DNA of 64,000 bases from contig NZ_BMTD01000030.1 in the NCBI RefSeq assembly GCF_014649495.1, positions 1 through 64,000 on the forward strand. Direction: 5' to 3'. The stretch comes from Streptomyces filipinensis (GTDB lineage Bacteria; Actinomycetota; Actinomycetes; Streptomycetales; Streptomycetaceae). Below, piece by piece: positions 16,139 through 24,247 of the stretch. A model generated the notes under the pieces. The model did no database searches. It was not told the origin of the DNA and was given only the letters and a program-made list of their open reading frames with translations. A program made the position numbers and the translations under genes. Numbering within the stretch: the first letter of the stretch is position 1; each line of letters starts with the position of its first letter.

Positions 16139-17782
16139 TCACCTCGCCTGCGGGGGACGGCGGCGACCGGTGCCGGTGCCGTCTTCCGAGGCCGGGGCGG
16201 ATGCGGATGTCGTGCCGGGCGCACCCGCAGCGCCCGGCCGGGAGGCCCGGCTCGGCTTCTGCGCGCGTTCGGCGGCGCGGACGATGTTGCGGGCCATGCC
16301 TCCGAAGACGACCGCGTGAAAGGGCGACACGCTCCACCAGTAGAGCTGGCCGAGCAGTCCGCGCGGGTGGAACAGGGCCCGCTGCCGGTAGCGCGCGCCG
16401 CCTCTCCCCTCCTCGTCGACGTACATCTCCAGCCAGGCCAGTCCGGGCAGCCGCATCTCGGCGCGCAGCCGCAGCAGCCGCCCGCGCTCGATCTCCTCCA
16501 CCCGCCAGAAGTCCAGCGAGTCACCCACCCGCAGCCGCCGCGCATCACGACGGCCCCGGCGCAGACCCACCCCGCCGGCCAGGCGGTCGAGCCAGCCGCG
16601 CACCGCCCAGGCCAGCGGAAAGGAGTACCAGCCGTTCTCGCCCCCGATGCCCTCGACCACGTCCCACAGCACGTCCGGGGCCACATCGGCGTACCGTTCG
16701 CGTAGGTCGGTGTAGAGGCTGCCGCCCGCCCAGTCCGGGTCGGTGGGCAGCGGATCGCTGGGCGCACCCGGCACGGAGGCGGAGGACCAGCGGGTGGCGA
16801 CCTGCGCGTCCCGCACGCGCTCCAGCGCGAGGGCGACGGCGCGGTCGAAGCCGAGCGGGTGACCCGGTGGGCTGGGCACGTACCGCTCGATGTCCCGCTC
16901 GCCGCACACCACCTCGTGGCGCAGCGACTCCGTCAGCGGGCGGGCGATGGAGGCCGGTACCGGGGTCACCAGGCCGACCCACTGGCTGGACAGGCCGGGC
17001 GTGAGCACCGGCACGGGCACGATGAGCCGCCGGGGCAGCCCGGCGACGGCGGCGTACCGCTGCATCATCTCCAGATAGGTCAGCACCTCGGGGCCGCCGA
17101 CGTCGAAGGCACGGCTGACGTCGGCGGGTAGGCCGGCGGAGCCCACCAGGACACGCAGCACGTCCCGTACGGCGATCGGCTGGATGCGGGTGCGCACCCA
17201 GCGTGGGGTGACCATCACCGGCAGCCGCTCGGTGAGGTAGCGCAGCATCTCGAAGCTCGCCGACCCGGAGCCGATGATGACCGCGGCCCGCAGCACGGCC
17301 GTCGGCACGCCCGAGCCGAGGAGGATGCGCCCCACCTCGGCGCGGGAGCGCAGGTGCGGCGACAGCTCCTCCTCGGGCACGCCGGCCGGTGTGAGTCCAC
17401 CCAGGTAGACCAGGCGGCCGACGCGGGCCCCGCGGGCCTGCTCGCCGAACACACGCGCCGCCTCCCGGTCGGTGCGCTCGAAGTCGCGGCCGGTGCCGAG
17501 CGCGTGCACCAGGTAGTAGGCGACATCGACGCCCTCCAGCGCCGCCGCCACCGAGCCCGCGTCGGTGACATCGCCCCGCACGACCTCCACCCGCCCGGCC
17601 CAGGGCTGGTCGCGCAGCTTCCGGGGCGTACGCACCAGACACCGCACCCGGTACCCGGCGTCCAGCAGCTCCGGCACCAGCCGCCCGCCGATGTAGCCGC
17701 TGGCGCCGGTCACCAGACAGGTCCTCGGACCCGTGGCGGCTCCGTTCGCCTTGACCGTCGTCCCAGCCGTCCCGTCCGCCAC
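16139..17782 (-). CDS. SDR-family oxidoreductase with C-terminal DUF2867 domain (about 547 aa)
   Basis: The Rossmann domain opens with LVTGASGYIGGRLVPELL (about residues 23-40, TGxxGxxG cofactor loop). It is an atypical short-chain dehydrogenase that runs to about residue 290. The second half (about 320-500) is a DUF2867/START-like part, with WYSFPLAWAVRGWLDRLAGG and LRLRAEMRLPGLAWLEMYV. GTG at 17782 was chosen because GAGGCGG stands 5 bases before it; a longer frame to 17926 adds only disordered residues. It is upstream of and coupled to the photolyase remnant, so it probably belonged to a light-damage operon. The substrate is unknown. Confidence 0.85.
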   Translation of the reverse strand: MADGTAGTTVKANGAATGPRTCLVTGASGYIGGRLVPELLDAGYRVRCLVRTPRKLRDQPWAGRVEVVRGDVTDAGSVAAALEGVDVAYYLVHALGTGRDFERTDREAARVFGEQARGARVGRLVYLGGLTPAGVPEEELSPHLRSRAEVGRILLGSGVPTAVLRAAVIIGSGSASFEMLRYLTERLPVMVTPRWVRTRIQPIAVRDVLRVLVGSAGLPADVSRAFDVGGPEVLTYLEMMQRYAAVAGLPRRLIVPVPVLTPGLSSQWVGLVTPVPASIARPLTESLRHEVVCGERDIERYVPSPPGHPLGFDRAVALALERVRDAQVATRWSSASVPGAPSDPLPTDPDWAGGSLYTDLRERYADVAPDVLWDVVEGIGGENGWYSFPLAWAVRGWLDRLAGGVGLRRGRRDARRLRVGDSLDFWRVEEIERGRLLRLRAEMRLPGLAWLEMYVDEEGRGGARYRQRALFHPRGLLGQLYWWSVSPFHAVVFGGMARNIVRAAERAQKPSRASRPGAAGAPGTTSASAPASEDGTGTGRRRPPQAR

Positions 17783-17933
17783 GCGATCCGCCTCAGTCGT
17801 CGTCCGTGTGCCCTCGCGCTCCCGCGCTTCCCGCACCTCTACGGTGCCGCCCGCCCTCCTGGACGCGCCGGATGCGCGCGGCATACGGGTGACGTCCACG
17901 GCCGACACGGGAGGATCACGTCCCACGAAGAGG

Positions 17934-17953
17934 TGTATCCGGTTGTATCCGGT
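17934..17953. repeat. Tandem 10-bp direct repeat TGTATCCGGT x2
   Basis: Two perfect adjacent copies of TGTATCCGGT lie about 150 bp upstream of the chosen SDR start, in its likely promoter. On the transcribed orientation they read ACCGGATACA twice. Tandem repeats of about one helical turn suggest cooperative binding by a regulator such as a MerR-type protein; this is inference. Confidence 0.5.
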
Positions 17954-18842
17954 CGAGCCTCATGAGTGCGCGGAAGACGGCCCTGTCCCGGTTCTCTGAC
18001 CAGATGCCGCTGCTGGAGTCGCCATGTTCGGCCGACAGAGTCGAGACGATCAGGGTGCTGTGCGAGCGCATCCCGTCGCCGCCCGGGGCCTGGACACCGA
18101 GGTACCCACCGCGGTCTGACCGGCCCCGGCGCATCCCATAGCTCCTCAGCGTGTGGGACCGAGCCGGTGCACCAGGCCGTCGAGGGCCGGCGCCTGGCAG
18201 GTGGCCTCCTGCGGCGAGTCGTAGAACTCGGGAGGCGTGGGCCAGGCCGCCGTGCGGGTGGAGGAAGCGGGCCTGCGACGGACCCCGTCACGGCACACGG
18301 CGCAGCTGGTGTCCTGGTCCGATGCGGGGCTCAAGCCGAAGCGGACACGGGCCCTGCTTACGCCCCCTGCCACGGCCCGCCTCACGTCCGCTTCCGCCTG
18401 CCGCGTGATCGACACAGCCGGTGGTCGTCGGGTACGGCATCGCGCCTTGAACATCCGCTCCCGGCGGATGCGCGAGCCTCGTGCGGGTCCGGACCCGCAC
18501 CGCGCTTCCTTTGCGCATGAGTTGAACTGCACGCGGCCCCACGCGCCGATGTCGGTGCCGGCTGCGAACGGAGACCGACTCGTCGGGGCAGTGACGACAG
18601 ACGGTGGCTCAGCTGGCACCGGAGCGTTCGGCGACCGCCACCTGGGTGAACACTCCGCGGGCCGCCCGCCCTCTGCCAAAGGCTTCGTCGCCGCTGCCAG
18701 GGCCGCGCCAGGGAGTCTGCTCCGGGTGTGTGCTCATCTGACACGTGATTACTTGCTTTGTACCGCGACGCACAGCCGTCGACCACGTGACCGCACGTGG
18801 CCGTGGGGAGCGAGCTGGGGTGCTTGATCAGCGAACTGGACC
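17954..18842. other. About 0.9 kb without a supported gene
   Basis: Several frames stay open on both strands, as expected at this GC content, but none shows a ribosome site together with a recognisable family. A short minus-strand frame ending at 18146 contains several cysteines (SCAVCRDG) and may be decayed coding sequence. This is taken as promoter plus degraded DNA. Confidence 0.4.
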
Positions 18843-20021
18843 CTACCCGTCTTCGCGCCGCGGACCGTGCCAGTCCAGGATGAGGACAGTCGCGTCGTCC
18901 CTGAGGTTTCCCCGACAGGCATCCAGTACCGCGGTGGTCAGGCTGCGCACGGCTTCCCTGGGATGTGAGGTGCGGGTGTCCCACACGAGGCGGGCCAGGT
19001 CGACGGCTCCGGCGCCGCGTTCCTGCATGCCGTCAGTGAGCAGGATCAGACGGTCGCCGGGGAGAAGATGGAGTTGCTGGAGGTGGTAGGGGGTGGGGGC
19101 TGCCACGCCGAAGGGGAGGTTGACCGCGAGCTGGACCTCTTCGGCCTCGGTGGCGCCTTCGCGTAGGCGCAGGGGCCGGGGATGCCCTGCGTTGACCAGT
19201 TCGCAGGTCCCCGTTGTGAGGCCGACGCACAGCAATTGGCCAGTGGCCAGGCCCCGGCTGTGGGCCAGCAGGGCGTCGTGGGCGTGTTGCGCCTGCTGGA
19301 GTGCGTCACAGCCGCTGCGGCGGGCGCCGCGCATAGCGCCGACCAGGAGTGTGGCGAGCAGCGCGGAGTTGGTGTCGTGGCCCATGGCGTCGGTGATGGA
19401 CAGGTGCAGTGTGTCGCGATCGAGTGTGTAGTCGTAGGTGTCGCCGCCGATGTCGTCGGCCGGCACCAGCCCTGCCGCGAGGGTGAACTGAGGAGCCTCG
19501 CAGCAGGAGGCCGAGGGGAGCAACTGGTGCTGGATCTCGGCAGCCAGGCTGGTCCGGGTGGTGCGCCGGCCCACGTGGTACAGGTCGGTGAAGCGGCGGT
19601 CCGTGACGATGATGTAGGCCAGTGCGTGCGCCGCGTCTTCGATCTGCGCGAGCACGGTGTCGTCGGCGTTCTGCAGCGTAGCCTCCAGCAGACCGATGCA
19701 GTCTCCGCGGTTGGTGACCGGCGAGATCACGCGCCGGCCGCCCTGGCCGTCCCGTTCCACGCGCTGGCACTGGGTGCGCAGGACCGCGTCGTAGACGCTG
19801 CCCTCCAGGTCGATCCGCTCGGCAGCGCCCCCCATGTCATCCTCGGCCTGTGTGGTCAGGCGCAGCAGCCGCCGGCCCACGAGGTCGACGAACAGGAACG
19901 ACACACGTTCCGCCCCGAAGCGCTTGCGCAGGTCGTGCGCAAGTACCTCGACGGACTCCCCGGGCGGTGCCGCCTCAGCGGCGGCCAGAAGCTGCCCGAG
20001 TTCCAGATCCCCGCCATCCAT
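18843..20021 (-). CDS. PP2C-type serine phosphatase (SpoIIE domain) with N-terminal GAF-like sensor (392 aa)
   Basis: ATG at 20021 follows AGGAGG. Residues about 15-160 look like a GAF/sensor domain (VEVLAHDLRKRFGAERVSFLFVD). Residues about 185-390 are a SpoIIE/PP2C phosphatase with the metal-binding GGDTYDYTLD and TDAMGHD motifs, the NAGHP motif and the final DDATVLIL. Such phosphatases dephosphorylate STAS anti-anti-sigma proteins and so release SigB-type sigma factors. The SigB-family sigma factor, the RsbW-like kinase and a broken STAS gene within 4 kb fit that role. The protein is intact and soluble. Confidence 0.9.
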   Translation of the reverse strand: MDGGDLELGQLLAAAEAAPPGESVEVLAHDLRKRFGAERVSFLFVDLVGRRLLRLTTQAEDDMGGAAERIDLEGSVYDAVLRTQCQRVERDGQGGRRVISPVTNRGDCIGLLEATLQNADDTVLAQIEDAAHALAYIIVTDRRFTDLYHVGRRTTRTSLAAEIQHQLLPSASCCEAPQFTLAAGLVPADDIGGDTYDYTLDRDTLHLSITDAMGHDTNSALLATLLVGAMRGARRSGCDALQQAQHAHDALLAHSRGLATGQLLCVGLTTGTCELVNAGHPRPLRLREGATEAEEVQLAVNLPFGVAAPTPYHLQQLHLLPGDRLILLTDGMQERGAGAVDLARLVWDTRTSHPREAVRSLTTAVLDACRGNLRDDATVLILDWHGPRREDG

Positions 20022-20071
20022 GGCAACCTCCTGTCGGTTGCCGCTCCTTCTTCCCCCGGGTTCGCCCCTCG

Positions 20072-20311
20072 TCACCCACTACATGCATCACGCCCGCTCG
20101 CGGTTGTCTCTTCCGCCGGAGTTCGGTCGACGCGTCGAGCCCGCCCGAGCTGCGGAACGGCGGTGCGGTCCCTCAGCGGCCTGGTCCGCCGGCAGTGCAT
20201 CGGGGCAGGGGTGGTGCCGAGCATCTCGGCGGCCCGGCCCATGGTGTAGGCGGGGTGGTCGTCATCGTCGAGAGGGCCGACGGGACGGGAACCGGCAGGC
20301 GGCATAGACCT
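20072..20311 (-). pseudogene. MerR-family regulator remnant
   Basis: The frame contains DDDDHPAYTMGRAAEMLGTTPA, the start of a MerR-type winged helix (YTMGRAAEMLGTT). The expected recognition wing (HRRYSR) does not follow. A shifted frame gives GPHRRSAARAGST, which looks like its damaged relic. The dimerisation helix is missing. Not functional. Confidence 0.5.
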
Positions 20312-20353
20312 CTTCGTCGGTCTCGATGACGTCACAGCGTGGCGCCAGACAAT

Positions 20354-20389
20354 GCCTGATGCCCGCCACGGCTGTGGCGGGCATCAGGC
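20354..20389 (-). terminator. Perfect 16-bp hairpin downstream of the sigma factor gene
   Basis: GCCTGATGCCCGCCAC, a GGCT loop, and GTGGCGGGCATCAGGC form an unbroken 16-bp stem, 20 bases past the sigma factor stop. It most likely ends the sigma transcript, and the symmetry could serve both strands. Confidence 0.8.
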
Positions 20390-20409
20390 GGGGTGCGGAC
20401 GGCTGGCTG

Positions 20410-21249
20410 TCAGTCGGTGGTGAGCAGGCCCTCGCGCAGGCGAGCGAGGCAGCGGGACAGGAGCCGGGAGACGTGCATCTGGGAGACGCCCAGGCGTTCG
20501 CCGATCTGGGCCTGGGTGAGTTCTTCCACGAACCGCATGTGGATGATCTGCCGGTCGCGCTCATCCAGGTCAGCGATCAGCGGGGCCAGGGAGTGGAAGT
20601 CCTCCACCAACTCCAGGTCGGTGTCTTCGACGCCGATGAAGTCCTGGAGGACGCTCTCGCCGTCCTCGCTGCCGCCGATGGTGGCGTCCAGGGAGGAGGA
20701 GTTGTAGCCGTTCGCGGCCAGACGGGCCTCCATCACCTCGTCCTCGGGCAGGCTCATCAGCTCCGACAGTTCCTTGACCGTCGGCGTGCGGCCCAACCGG
20801 CTTCGCAGTTCTTCCGTGGCCCGGGCGAGCTGGACGCGGGCCTCCTGCAGCCGCCGGGGAACGTGCACGGCCCAGGTGGTGTCGCGGAAGAAGCGCTTGA
20901 TCTCCCCGACGACGTAGGGGATCGCGAAGGAGGTGAACTCCACCTCGCGGGACAGCTCGAAGCGGTCGATCGCCTTGATCAGGCCGATCATGCCGACCTG
21001 GACGATGTCCTCCATCTCCTCCGGTCCGCGGCTGCGGAACCGGCCGGCCGCGTAGCGGACCAAGGACATGTTCATCTCGATCAGCGTGTTGCGCGCGTAG
21101 CTGTACTCGAGCGTGCCCTCCTCCAGCACGGCCAGTTGCTCGAAGAACAACCGGGAGAGTTCGCGGGCGTCCTTGGGCGCCACCCGGGTGGGGTCGGCGA
21201 CTTCGGGCAGCTCGGTGGTCTGCGTGTCCAGCGCGCTCATGAGCGCCAT
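20410..21249 (-). CDS. SigB/SigF-family RNA polymerase sigma factor (279 aa)
   Basis: ATG at 21249 follows GGGAGGGG; a second ATG three codons on is also possible. Region 2 contains YARNTLIEMNMSLVRYAAGRF and EEMEDIVQVGMIGLIKAIDRF, with DTTWAVHVPRRLQE marking the region 2-3 junction typical of the SigB/F/G group. Region 4 carries the helix-turn-helix TQAQIGERLGVSQMHVSRLL. These sigma factors direct stress and differentiation genes and are held by RsbW-like anti-sigma kinases. An RsbW-like gene lies just upstream on the same strand and a SpoIIE phosphatase downstream. Confidence 0.93.
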   Translation of the reverse strand: MALMSALDTQTTELPEVADPTRVAPKDARELSRLFFEQLAVLEEGTLEYSYARNTLIEMNMSLVRYAAGRFRSRGPEEMEDIVQVGMIGLIKAIDRFELSREVEFTSFAIPYVVGEIKRFFRDTTWAVHVPRRLQEARVQLARATEELRSRLGRTPTVKELSELMSLPEDEVMEARLAANGYNSSSLDATIGGSEDGESVLQDFIGVEDTDLELVEDFHSLAPLIADLDERDRQIIHMRFVEELTQAQIGERLGVSQMHVSRLLSRCLARLREGLLTTD

Positions 21250-21580
21250 GTAGGTCCCCTCCCGGATTCGAACTCGTGCCACGGCCCGCTGTGAAACGGC
21301 CGATGATGCCCCGGCTACCCCTTCACTTTCCACCCATGCCTGCCACCACGCGATCTGGGGACAGGGCTGTGAGCTGGCACGTCCCCCCGCTGAGAGGCCA
21401 CCCGCCCGGCACGGCCGGAGAACCCGCCGGCGTTCCGGAGTCGGCCTGGCGGCCCTCGTACTGCGAGTGGAGCAGAGGTTGCGACCGGAACCGGGGCGGC
21501 GCGCCGTGGGCACAGGCCAGTGAGCGGGTCACAGGTGCAGTGGCGTCGGGGTCCTCGGACGGGTCCCCCGAGCGGGGGCG

Positions 21581-21678
21581 TCAAGGGGCGTACCAGTGGT
21601 GGCGTCGGCCGCCGACGGCGTGCCCCACGGAGTCGAGGAGGAACAGGATGAGCCGATGACGAGCAGGATGATCCCCAT
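21581..21678 (-). pseudogene. DUF6131-like small membrane protein remnant (one-base deletion)
   Basis: ATG at 21678 reads MGIILLVIG. After a one-base deletion the next frame gives LILFLLDSVGHAVGGRRHHW and ends at the TGA at 21581. Joined, this is the hydrophobic helix and GGRRH-type tail of DUF6131-like short membrane proteins common in Streptomyces. The usual first half is missing. It lies between the RsbW-like gene and the sigma gene. Confidence 0.55.
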
Positions 21679-21727
21679 CGAGCGACTCAGGAGTGGCAGG
21701 GAAATGCCGTCACACGATGGCGGTTGC

Positions 21728-22180
21728 TCACCCGGTGGTCCAAGCGCTGATGCTGGGCGGATCGTCCGTCAAGGCCAAGCGGGCGGTGATGCGCTTGCCG
21801 ACCGGCTCCCGCGTGGCTTCATAGCCCTGGCAGACTGCCATGACGATCTCCAGACCATGCTGCCCCACCCGGCCCGCATCGGCGGCCCGAGCCACCGGCA
21901 GCACCGGGTCGGAGTCCCACACCTGGACCTCCACCAGATCACCGGCGATCCGCAGATCCAGCAGGATCGGGCCGACGGCATACTTCTGCGCGTTGGTGAC
22001 CAGTTCGCTCACGACCAGCTGCGTCACCTCCACGGCTCGCTGGGAGACCGCGATACGGTGCTCGGCGCGCATCCGCGTCAGGAACCCGGCAGCCGTGTGG
22101 CGGGCCTCGGCGATGCAGGGGCCCTGCCCGTCCAGAGCCACCGCGACGCTCAGGAGAGCGCCATGTGAGTGGGGCGTCAT
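21728..22180 (-). CDS. RsbW-like ATP-binding anti-sigma/regulatory kinase (150 aa)
   Basis: A GHKL-type HATPase domain of the anti-sigma factor family. The N-box helix is VVSELVTNAQKYA (about residues 57-69), the G1 box is VWDSDPVLP, and the G2 box GQHGLEIVMAVC is reduced. ATG at 22180 has GAGGA 5 bases upstream. By family it binds a sigma factor or phosphorylates an STAS partner, although many Streptomyces paralogues have no known sigma partner. It is divergent from a broken STAS gene and upstream of a SigB-type sigma gene. Confidence 0.88.
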   Translation of the reverse strand: MTPHSHGALLSVAVALDGQGPCIAEARHTAAGFLTRMRAEHRIAVSQRAVEVTQLVVSELVTNAQKYAVGPILLDLRIAGDLVEVQVWDSDPVLPVARAADAGRVGQHGLEIVMAVCQGYEATREPVGKRITARLALTDDPPSISAWTTG

Positions 22181-22283
22181 GCTGTCCTCGCCCGCCAAGG
22201 CCCGTTTCATCCGCACCGCCTCTACTACCTCGTGCCTCCAGGCGCAGGTACCCGTGATCGGGCCGGACAACCCTGAGTAAACC

Positions 22284-22440
22284 GTGGTGGAAACCGAGAA
22301 CGGGCACCGGCCCGAACCGCTGGAAGTCGTGTCCACCGCCACCGACGGCGTCACCGTCGTGACCGTGACCGGCGAGATCGACCACGCCAGCACCGGCCCC
22401 TCATCAACGTCCTTGCCGCCAGGCCATCGACTGCGGAGGG
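22284..22440 (+). pseudogene. STAS-domain anti-anti-sigma factor remnant
   Basis: GTG at 22284 starts LEVVSTATDGVTVVTVTGEIDHASTGP, the first two strands of an STAS domain. The frame then shifts by one base, and a shifted PLINVLAARPS follows before the gene runs into the convergent pyruvate oxidase gene. The phosphorylated Ser region and the rest of the domain are absent. It is divergent from the RsbW-like gene, the normal arrangement for a partner-switch pair. Confidence 0.7.
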
Positions 22441-22469
22441 CCAGGTTGAAGACCATTCCCCGAGCGTCG

Positions 22470-24233
22470 TCAGTTCCCCCTCGGCTCTCCGTGGCTGCGC
22501 ACGACTTCCTTCACCTTGGCCACCGCGAACCCCCAGCCCTGCTCGACGGTCGGCTTGGCCGGGACGGCGATCTCGTCGGGGTTGGTGAGGACGTCGAGCA
22601 GGACCGGGCCCGGACTGCCGAAGGCGCGTCGCACGGCGCTCTCCACCTCTGCCGGGTCCGTCACGCGGATGCCGGTGATGCCGATGGCCTCGGCCACGGC
22701 GGCGAAGTCGGGATTGTCGAGCACGGTGCCGAACTCGGGCAGGCCGGCCTGCTCCTGTTCGAGTTTCACCATGCCCAGCCGCCGGTTGTCGAAGACGACC
22801 AGCTTGACGGGCAGGCCGTACGTCTTCAGGGTCATGAGGTCACCGAGGAGCATGCTCAGGCCGCCGTCGCCGCAGAAGGCGACGACCTGCCGCTCGCGGT
22901 CCAGGCTCTGGGCACCCAGGGCCTGGGGCATGGCGTTGGCCATCGAGCCGAGGTTGTAGGAGCCGATGAGACGCCGTTCGCCGCGCATCTCGACGAAGCG
23001 CGAGAGCCACACCGTGGCCATGCCCGTGTCGGAGGTGAAGACGGCGTCGTCGGCCGCGATCCGGTCGACGGCCGCGGCCAGGGCCTCCGGGCGGATGTCA
23101 TGGGCGCGGTTGTCCAGCGCTGAGCGGATGCGGCCCACGAGTCCCTTGTCGTGCGCGGGGTCGGCGAGCCGGGCCTGTCCGGCGCGCCACTGGTCGAAGT
23201 GCTCGCGCGCCTTCTCCAGGTGCGAGCGGTCGCGTGCGCCCTCGGTACCCGAGGGGGCGGCGCCGAGGTGGTCCAGCAGATCGCGGACAGTGGCGCCGGT
23301 GTCCCCCACGAGGCCGACGTCGACCGACACCCGGCGTCCGATGTGGGTGGCCTCGGTGTCGACCTGGATCACGGTCCGTCCCTCGGGATACCAGTCCCGG
23401 TAGGGGAAGTCGGTGCCGAGCAGCAGGAGGGTGTCCGCGTCCTGGAGGGCCGATGCGGCGGCCGGGTTGCCGATCAGTCCCGTCTGGCCGACCTGGAAGG
23501 GGTTGGTGTCCCCCTCGAAGCCCGCCTTGGCCTTGAGTGTGAGCACCATCGGTGCGGCCAGGCGGTCGGCGAGGGTGAGCACGTCCTCGCGGGCGGCGCG
23601 GGCGCCCTCGCCGACGAGCAGCGTGGCCCGTTCGGACCGGTCGAGGAGTTCCGCGGCGCGGCGGACGGCAGTCCCGTCCGGCCGGCTCACCGGAGGGTTC
23701 AGGGAGAACCGGGAGGGACGGTCGGCGGTCAGCTCCCGATCGCCCAGGTCGCCCGGCACGGTGAGGACGGCGACACCCTTCCGGCCCAGTGCGTGGCGCA
23801 CCGCCGTCTCCAGCATCTGCGGCAGCTGGTCGGGCGAGGTGATGGTCGCGCGGAAGACGGCCACGTCGCTGAAGAGGGCGTCGTTGTCGACCTCCTGGAA
23901 GTAGTCGCTGCCGATCTCGGCGAGGGGTACCTGGCCGGCTATCGCCAGGACCGGGGCGTGGCTCTTGGCCGCGTCGTACAGGCCGTTCAGGAGGTGGACG
24001 GAACCGGGCCCGACGGTGCCCATGCACACCCCCAGCGTTCCGGTGAGCTGCGACTGGGCGCTCGCGGCGAACGCGGCCGCCTCCTCGTGCCGGCAGCCCA
24101 CCCATTCAAGGTTCCCGGTGGTGCGGATGGCGTCGGTCAGGGGATTGAGCGCGTCTCCCACGACACCGAACACCTGGCGCACGCCGAGCTCGCTCAGCGC
24201 GTCGACGATGACGCGGGCAACAGTACGGGCCAC
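22470..24233 (-). CDS. PoxB-like pyruvate dehydrogenase/oxidase, thiamine diphosphate enzyme (587 aa)
   Basis: Three thiamine-enzyme domains are present. The PYR domain has FGVVGDALNPL and the catalytic Glu in CRHEEAAAF. A central FAD-type Rossmann domain follows. The PP domain has FCGDGGLSMLLGDL, with the metal loop VVFDNRRLGMV. The length and the FDN motif match the PoxB/pyruvate oxidase branch, which decarboxylates pyruvate to acetate and passes electrons to FAD and quinone. GTG at 24233 is preferred because GGAGG stands 6 bases before it; an ATG at 24251 overlaps the upstream stop. It is coupled to the glutamate-synthase-family gene, and convergent with the STAS remnant. Confidence 0.9.
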   Translation of the reverse strand: MARTVARVIVDALSELGVRQVFGVVGDALNPLTDAIRTTGNLEWVGCRHEEAAAFAASAQSQLTGTLGVCMGTVGPGSVHLLNGLYDAAKSHAPVLAIAGQVPLAEIGSDYFQEVDNDALFSDVAVFRATITSPDQLPQMLETAVRHALGRKGVAVLTVPGDLGDRELTADRPSRFSLNPPVSRPDGTAVRRAAELLDRSERATLLVGEGARAAREDVLTLADRLAAPMVLTLKAKAGFEGDTNPFQVGQTGLIGNPAAASALQDADTLLLLGTDFPYRDWYPEGRTVIQVDTEATHIGRRVSVDVGLVGDTGATVRDLLDHLGAAPSGTEGARDRSHLEKAREHFDQWRAGQARLADPAHDKGLVGRIRSALDNRAHDIRPEALAAAVDRIAADDAVFTSDTGMATVWLSRFVEMRGERRLIGSYNLGSMANAMPQALGAQSLDRERQVVAFCGDGGLSMLLGDLMTLKTYGLPVKLVVFDNRRLGMVKLEQEQAGLPEFGTVLDNPDFAAVAEAIGITGIRVTDPAEVESAVRRAFGSPGPVLLDVLTNPDEIAVPAKPTVEQGWGFAVAKVKEVVRSHGEPRGN

Positions 24234-24247
24234 GTGAGTCCTCCGGT

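Noticed and set aside
18146..18827. Overlapping frames on both strands, one with several cysteines, first considered as a WhiB-like gene
   Set aside because: Cysteine spacing does not match C-x(n)-CxxC-x5-C, and no ribosome site was found.
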